This document shows positions 63,958-64,000 of a stretch of 64,000 nt of DNA, piece by piece. The DNA comes from an uncultured Oscillospiraceae bacterium. GTDB taxonomy: Bacteria; Bacillota; Clostridia; Oscillospirales; Ruminococcaceae. The translations under genes and the position numbers were made by a program. The stretch lies in the NCBI GenBank assembly GCA_947522735.1, contig CANNTZ010000001.1:42846-106845 (forward strand). Direction: 5' to 3'. The notes under the pieces are model-generated. The model worked only from the letters and a program-made list of their open reading frames with translations. It made no database searches and had not been told where the DNA came from. Every line of letters begins with the position of its first letter. The first letter of the stretch is position 1.

Positions 63958-64000
63958 ATGTCGACCTACATGCCCAAGGCTGAAGAGATCACCCGCAAGT
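63958..64000 (+). CDS. rplM: Ribosomal protein L13, N-terminal fragment (window edge)
   Basis: Only 14 codons are present: MSTYMPKAEEITRK, the conserved start of L13 (large-subunit protein). GGAGGA at 63945-63950 is the ribosome site. The gene continues beyond the window; rpsI (S9) usually follows. Confidence 0.9.
   Translation, partial: MSTYMPKAEEITRK

Noticed and set aside
63437..63958. 173-codon minus-strand frame opposite the rplM leader
   Set aside because: It is antisense to the rplM promoter and L13 leader and shows no domain; GC-rich DNA gives such frames by chance.

Overview
The window looks like a chromosomal segment of an anaerobic, high-GC Firmicute of class Clostridia, most likely an Oscillospirales-type gut or rumen bacterium (inference). 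Evidence: Firmicutes-type control elements (a T-box, a lysine riboswitch, an L13 leader, LexA-like and MarR-type operators, consensus sigma-A promoters with 17 bp spacers), a complete HydE/HydF/HydG set for [FeFe]-hydrogenase maturation, LL-diaminopimelate aminotransferase, a split ferredoxin-type glutamate synthase, a Na+-decarboxylase beta/gamma pair, DnaD and a DnaI-like loader, RqcH and a YdcE-type MazF. I see no prophage, transposase, CRISPR array or tRNA.

Layout. 1-12937 (+): nitrogen and carbamoyl/CTP/lysine metabolism: split glutamate synthase (domain 1 cut by the window edge), glutamine synthetase, an ANTAR regulator, pyrG, dapF-dapL, carA-carB. 12938-13790: gene-free cluster of palindromic and inverted repeats. 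13791-16707: rqcH, then on the minus strand a YerC-type regulator and a methyltransferase. 16906-23498: a sugar locus: lacI-type regulator (-), a three-copy 142-bp promoter-bearing array, a second ~205-bp tandem array, the wreck of an AraC-family gene, then FGGY kinase, FucI-like isomerase and class II aldolase (+). 23714-29219: uvrB-uvrA-HAD phosphatase behind a LexA-type box. 29216-31801: isoleucine-type T-box, XRE/cupin regulator, acyl-CoA ligase. 31959-33901: lysine riboswitch and NhaC-family transporter. 34357-38265: esterase, ceramidase-like lipoprotein (-), CarD-type regulator. 38525-45471 (-): hydrogenase maturation operon (TM1266-like, hydE, hydG, hydF) and a hydrolase/DnaI/DnaD operon. 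45578-48347: YdcF protein and a class B PBP. 48384-50961 (-): MarR, MATE, YitT. 51215-58814 (+): MazF, DivIVA-like coiled coil, OadB and a 48-residue OadG, gpsA, AlkD-like protein, FTR-like protein plus thioredoxin, HAD phosphatase, lipoprotein. 59069-63289 (-): heterodimeric ABC exporter with its MarR regulator. The window ends in the L13 leader and the first codons of rplM.

How it works together. Glutamine made by GS feeds glutamate synthase, PyrG and CarA in one block. DapF and DapL make meso-diaminopimelate and lysine, while the riboswitch-controlled NhaC protein probably imports lysine. The most suggestive unit is the Ile-type T-box upstream of an acyl-CoA ligase: isoleucine starvation would switch on activation of a carboxylic acid, which fits salvage of 2-methylbutyrate by reductive carboxylation (inference). 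The most unusual DNA is the 1.6 kb between lacI and the sugar operon, where two unrelated-looking tandem arrays share an 11-bp word and end in a decayed regulator gene.
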